NCBI GenBank assembly: GCA_963849305.1
Contig: CAWKGV010000003.1
Span: 434,001-498,000, forward strand
Source of the DNA: CAWKGV01 sp963849305
GTDB taxonomy: Bacteria > Pseudomonadota > Alphaproteobacteria > Acetobacterales > Acetobacteraceae
Direction of reading: 5' to 3'
Length of the DNA: 64,000 nt
In this document: in pieces, positions 63,674-64,000 of the stretch
How the letters are laid out: every line of letters starts with the position of its first letter
How positions within the stretch are numbered: the stretch's first letter is position 1
The notes under the pieces: model-generated
What the model saw: only the letters and a program-made list of their open reading frames with translations
The model's database searches: none
Told to the model about the DNA's origin: nothing
Made by a program: the position numbers and the translations under genes

Positions 63674-63695
63674 GGTCGGCCTTCGCCGACCATGA
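63674..63695. repeat. REP-like perfect hairpin
   Basis: ATGGTCGGC and GCCGACCAT (9 bases each) around a CTTC loop form a perfect hairpin between soeA and soeB, the form of repetitive extragenic palindromes common in alphaproteobacteria. Confidence 0.7.
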
Positions 63696-63738
63696 CGTGC
63701 TTGACCCGAGAAGACCAGAACCCGCTGACGCGGGGGCG

Positions 63739-63764
63739 ACCTCTCCCCCTAGCGCGGGAGAGGT
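63739..63764. repeat. GC-rich palindromic repeat, copy 5
   Basis: ACCTCTCCC and GGGAGAGGT arms around CCTAGCGC, resembling the C-arm/G-arm repeats at 13678, 21715 and 27018. It lies 19 bases before the soeB start inside the presumed soe operon. Confidence 0.6.
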
Positions 63765-63782
63765 GTCTTCGGCCTTGCGAGC

Positions 63783-64000
63783 ATGACCAGCATTCCCACC
63801 CCCCAGCCGGGCCAGAAGAAGCTTGGCCTGGTGATCGATCTCGATACGTGCGTCGGCTGTCACGCCTGCGCGGTGAGCTGCAAGGAATGGAACACCTCCG
63901 GCCACCCCGCGCCGCTGACTGACTTCGAGCCGTATCAGGAGCACCCGCAAGGGGTGTGGCTGAACCGCGTGCATACCTATGAGGCGGGAACCGGCGAGGC
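63783..64000 (+). CDS. soeB: 4Fe-4S dicluster protein, SoeB-like electron-transfer subunit, 3' end outside window
   Basis: The first 72 residues of an iron-sulfur subunit. KKLGLVIDLDTCVGCHACAV and SCKEWNTSGHPAPLTDFEPY give one full CxxCxxCxxxC ferredoxin motif, and GVWLNRVHTYE is characteristic of the SoeB/DmsB-type partner of SoeA. It would pass electrons from SoeA to a membrane subunit (SoeC), expected next. Frame open at the window end. Confidence 0.9.
   Translation, partial: MTSIPTPQPGQKKLGLVIDLDTCVGCHACAVSCKEWNTSGHPAPLTDFEPYQEHPQGVWLNRVHTYEAGTGE

Overview
The window is high-GC chromosomal DNA with dense genes, short overlapping operons and mostly GC-rich third codon positions. The gene set suggests an alphaproteobacterium, probably a Rhodospirillales/Acetobacteraceae-like organism: an atpHAGDC cluster without F0 genes, dapD-dapE, a DUF2336 protein beside a diguanylate cyclase, a CbpA/CbpM pair, a four-subunit sarcosine oxidase, a two-domain malic enzyme and a SoeA/SoeB-type sulfite dehydrogenase. 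The family-level placement is inference.

Layout. 1-13.6 kb: the end of an amidohydrolase, an SDR, two membrane proteins, lysine/peptidoglycan genes dapDE, c-di-GMP signalling, an amino-acid-oxidase-like flavoprotein, asparagine synthetase, a DnaJ-like chaperone with its modulator, enoyl-CoA hydratase and acyl-CoA thioesterase. 13.7-18.6 kb: a secreted tannase-family esterase, tRNA-Thr(CGT), a methyltransferase, an amidohydrolase and a ferritin-like protein. 18.9-23.9 kb: F1 ATP synthase genes. 24.3-30.0 kb: cell-surface functions (sulfotransferase, flippase, phosphohexomutase, galU) and a J-domain membrane protein.

31.1-41.9 kb is the most interesting part. A GntR regulator is divergent from seven co-directional genes: FAH-family hydrolase, two-domain extradiol dioxygenase, MhpA-like flavin hydroxylase, MFS transporter, the large and small subunits of a pyrogallol-phloroglucinol transhydroxylase-like molybdoenzyme, and an ACMSD-type decarboxylase. 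The large subunit has an SCP2-like domain fused at its N-terminus and keeps the transhydroxylase active-site residues. The small subunit has lost several iron-sulfur cysteine ligands. I infer a trihydroxybenzene pathway combining an anaerobic-type transhydroxylase with oxygenases. A tannase 17 kb away could supply gallate.

41.9-53.8 kb: a DUF4239 protein, malic enzyme, a GYD-domain protein, an MFS gene cut short after about 42 codons, the soxBDAG sarcosine oxidase operon (with a palindromic repeat inserted in frame in soxA), a GMC oxidoreductase broken by one extra base, and a periplasmic binding protein.

53.8-64 kb is scarred by mobile elements. An IS630-family element (54794-55860) lies exactly at the stop codon of a D-2-hydroxyacid dehydrogenase and supplies the C-terminus of a LysR gene. 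An IS256-family element (58808-60332, 8-bp target duplication) splits a decayed copy of the 5' end of the intact soeA that follows. Both transposases are frameshifted. The window ends inside soeB.
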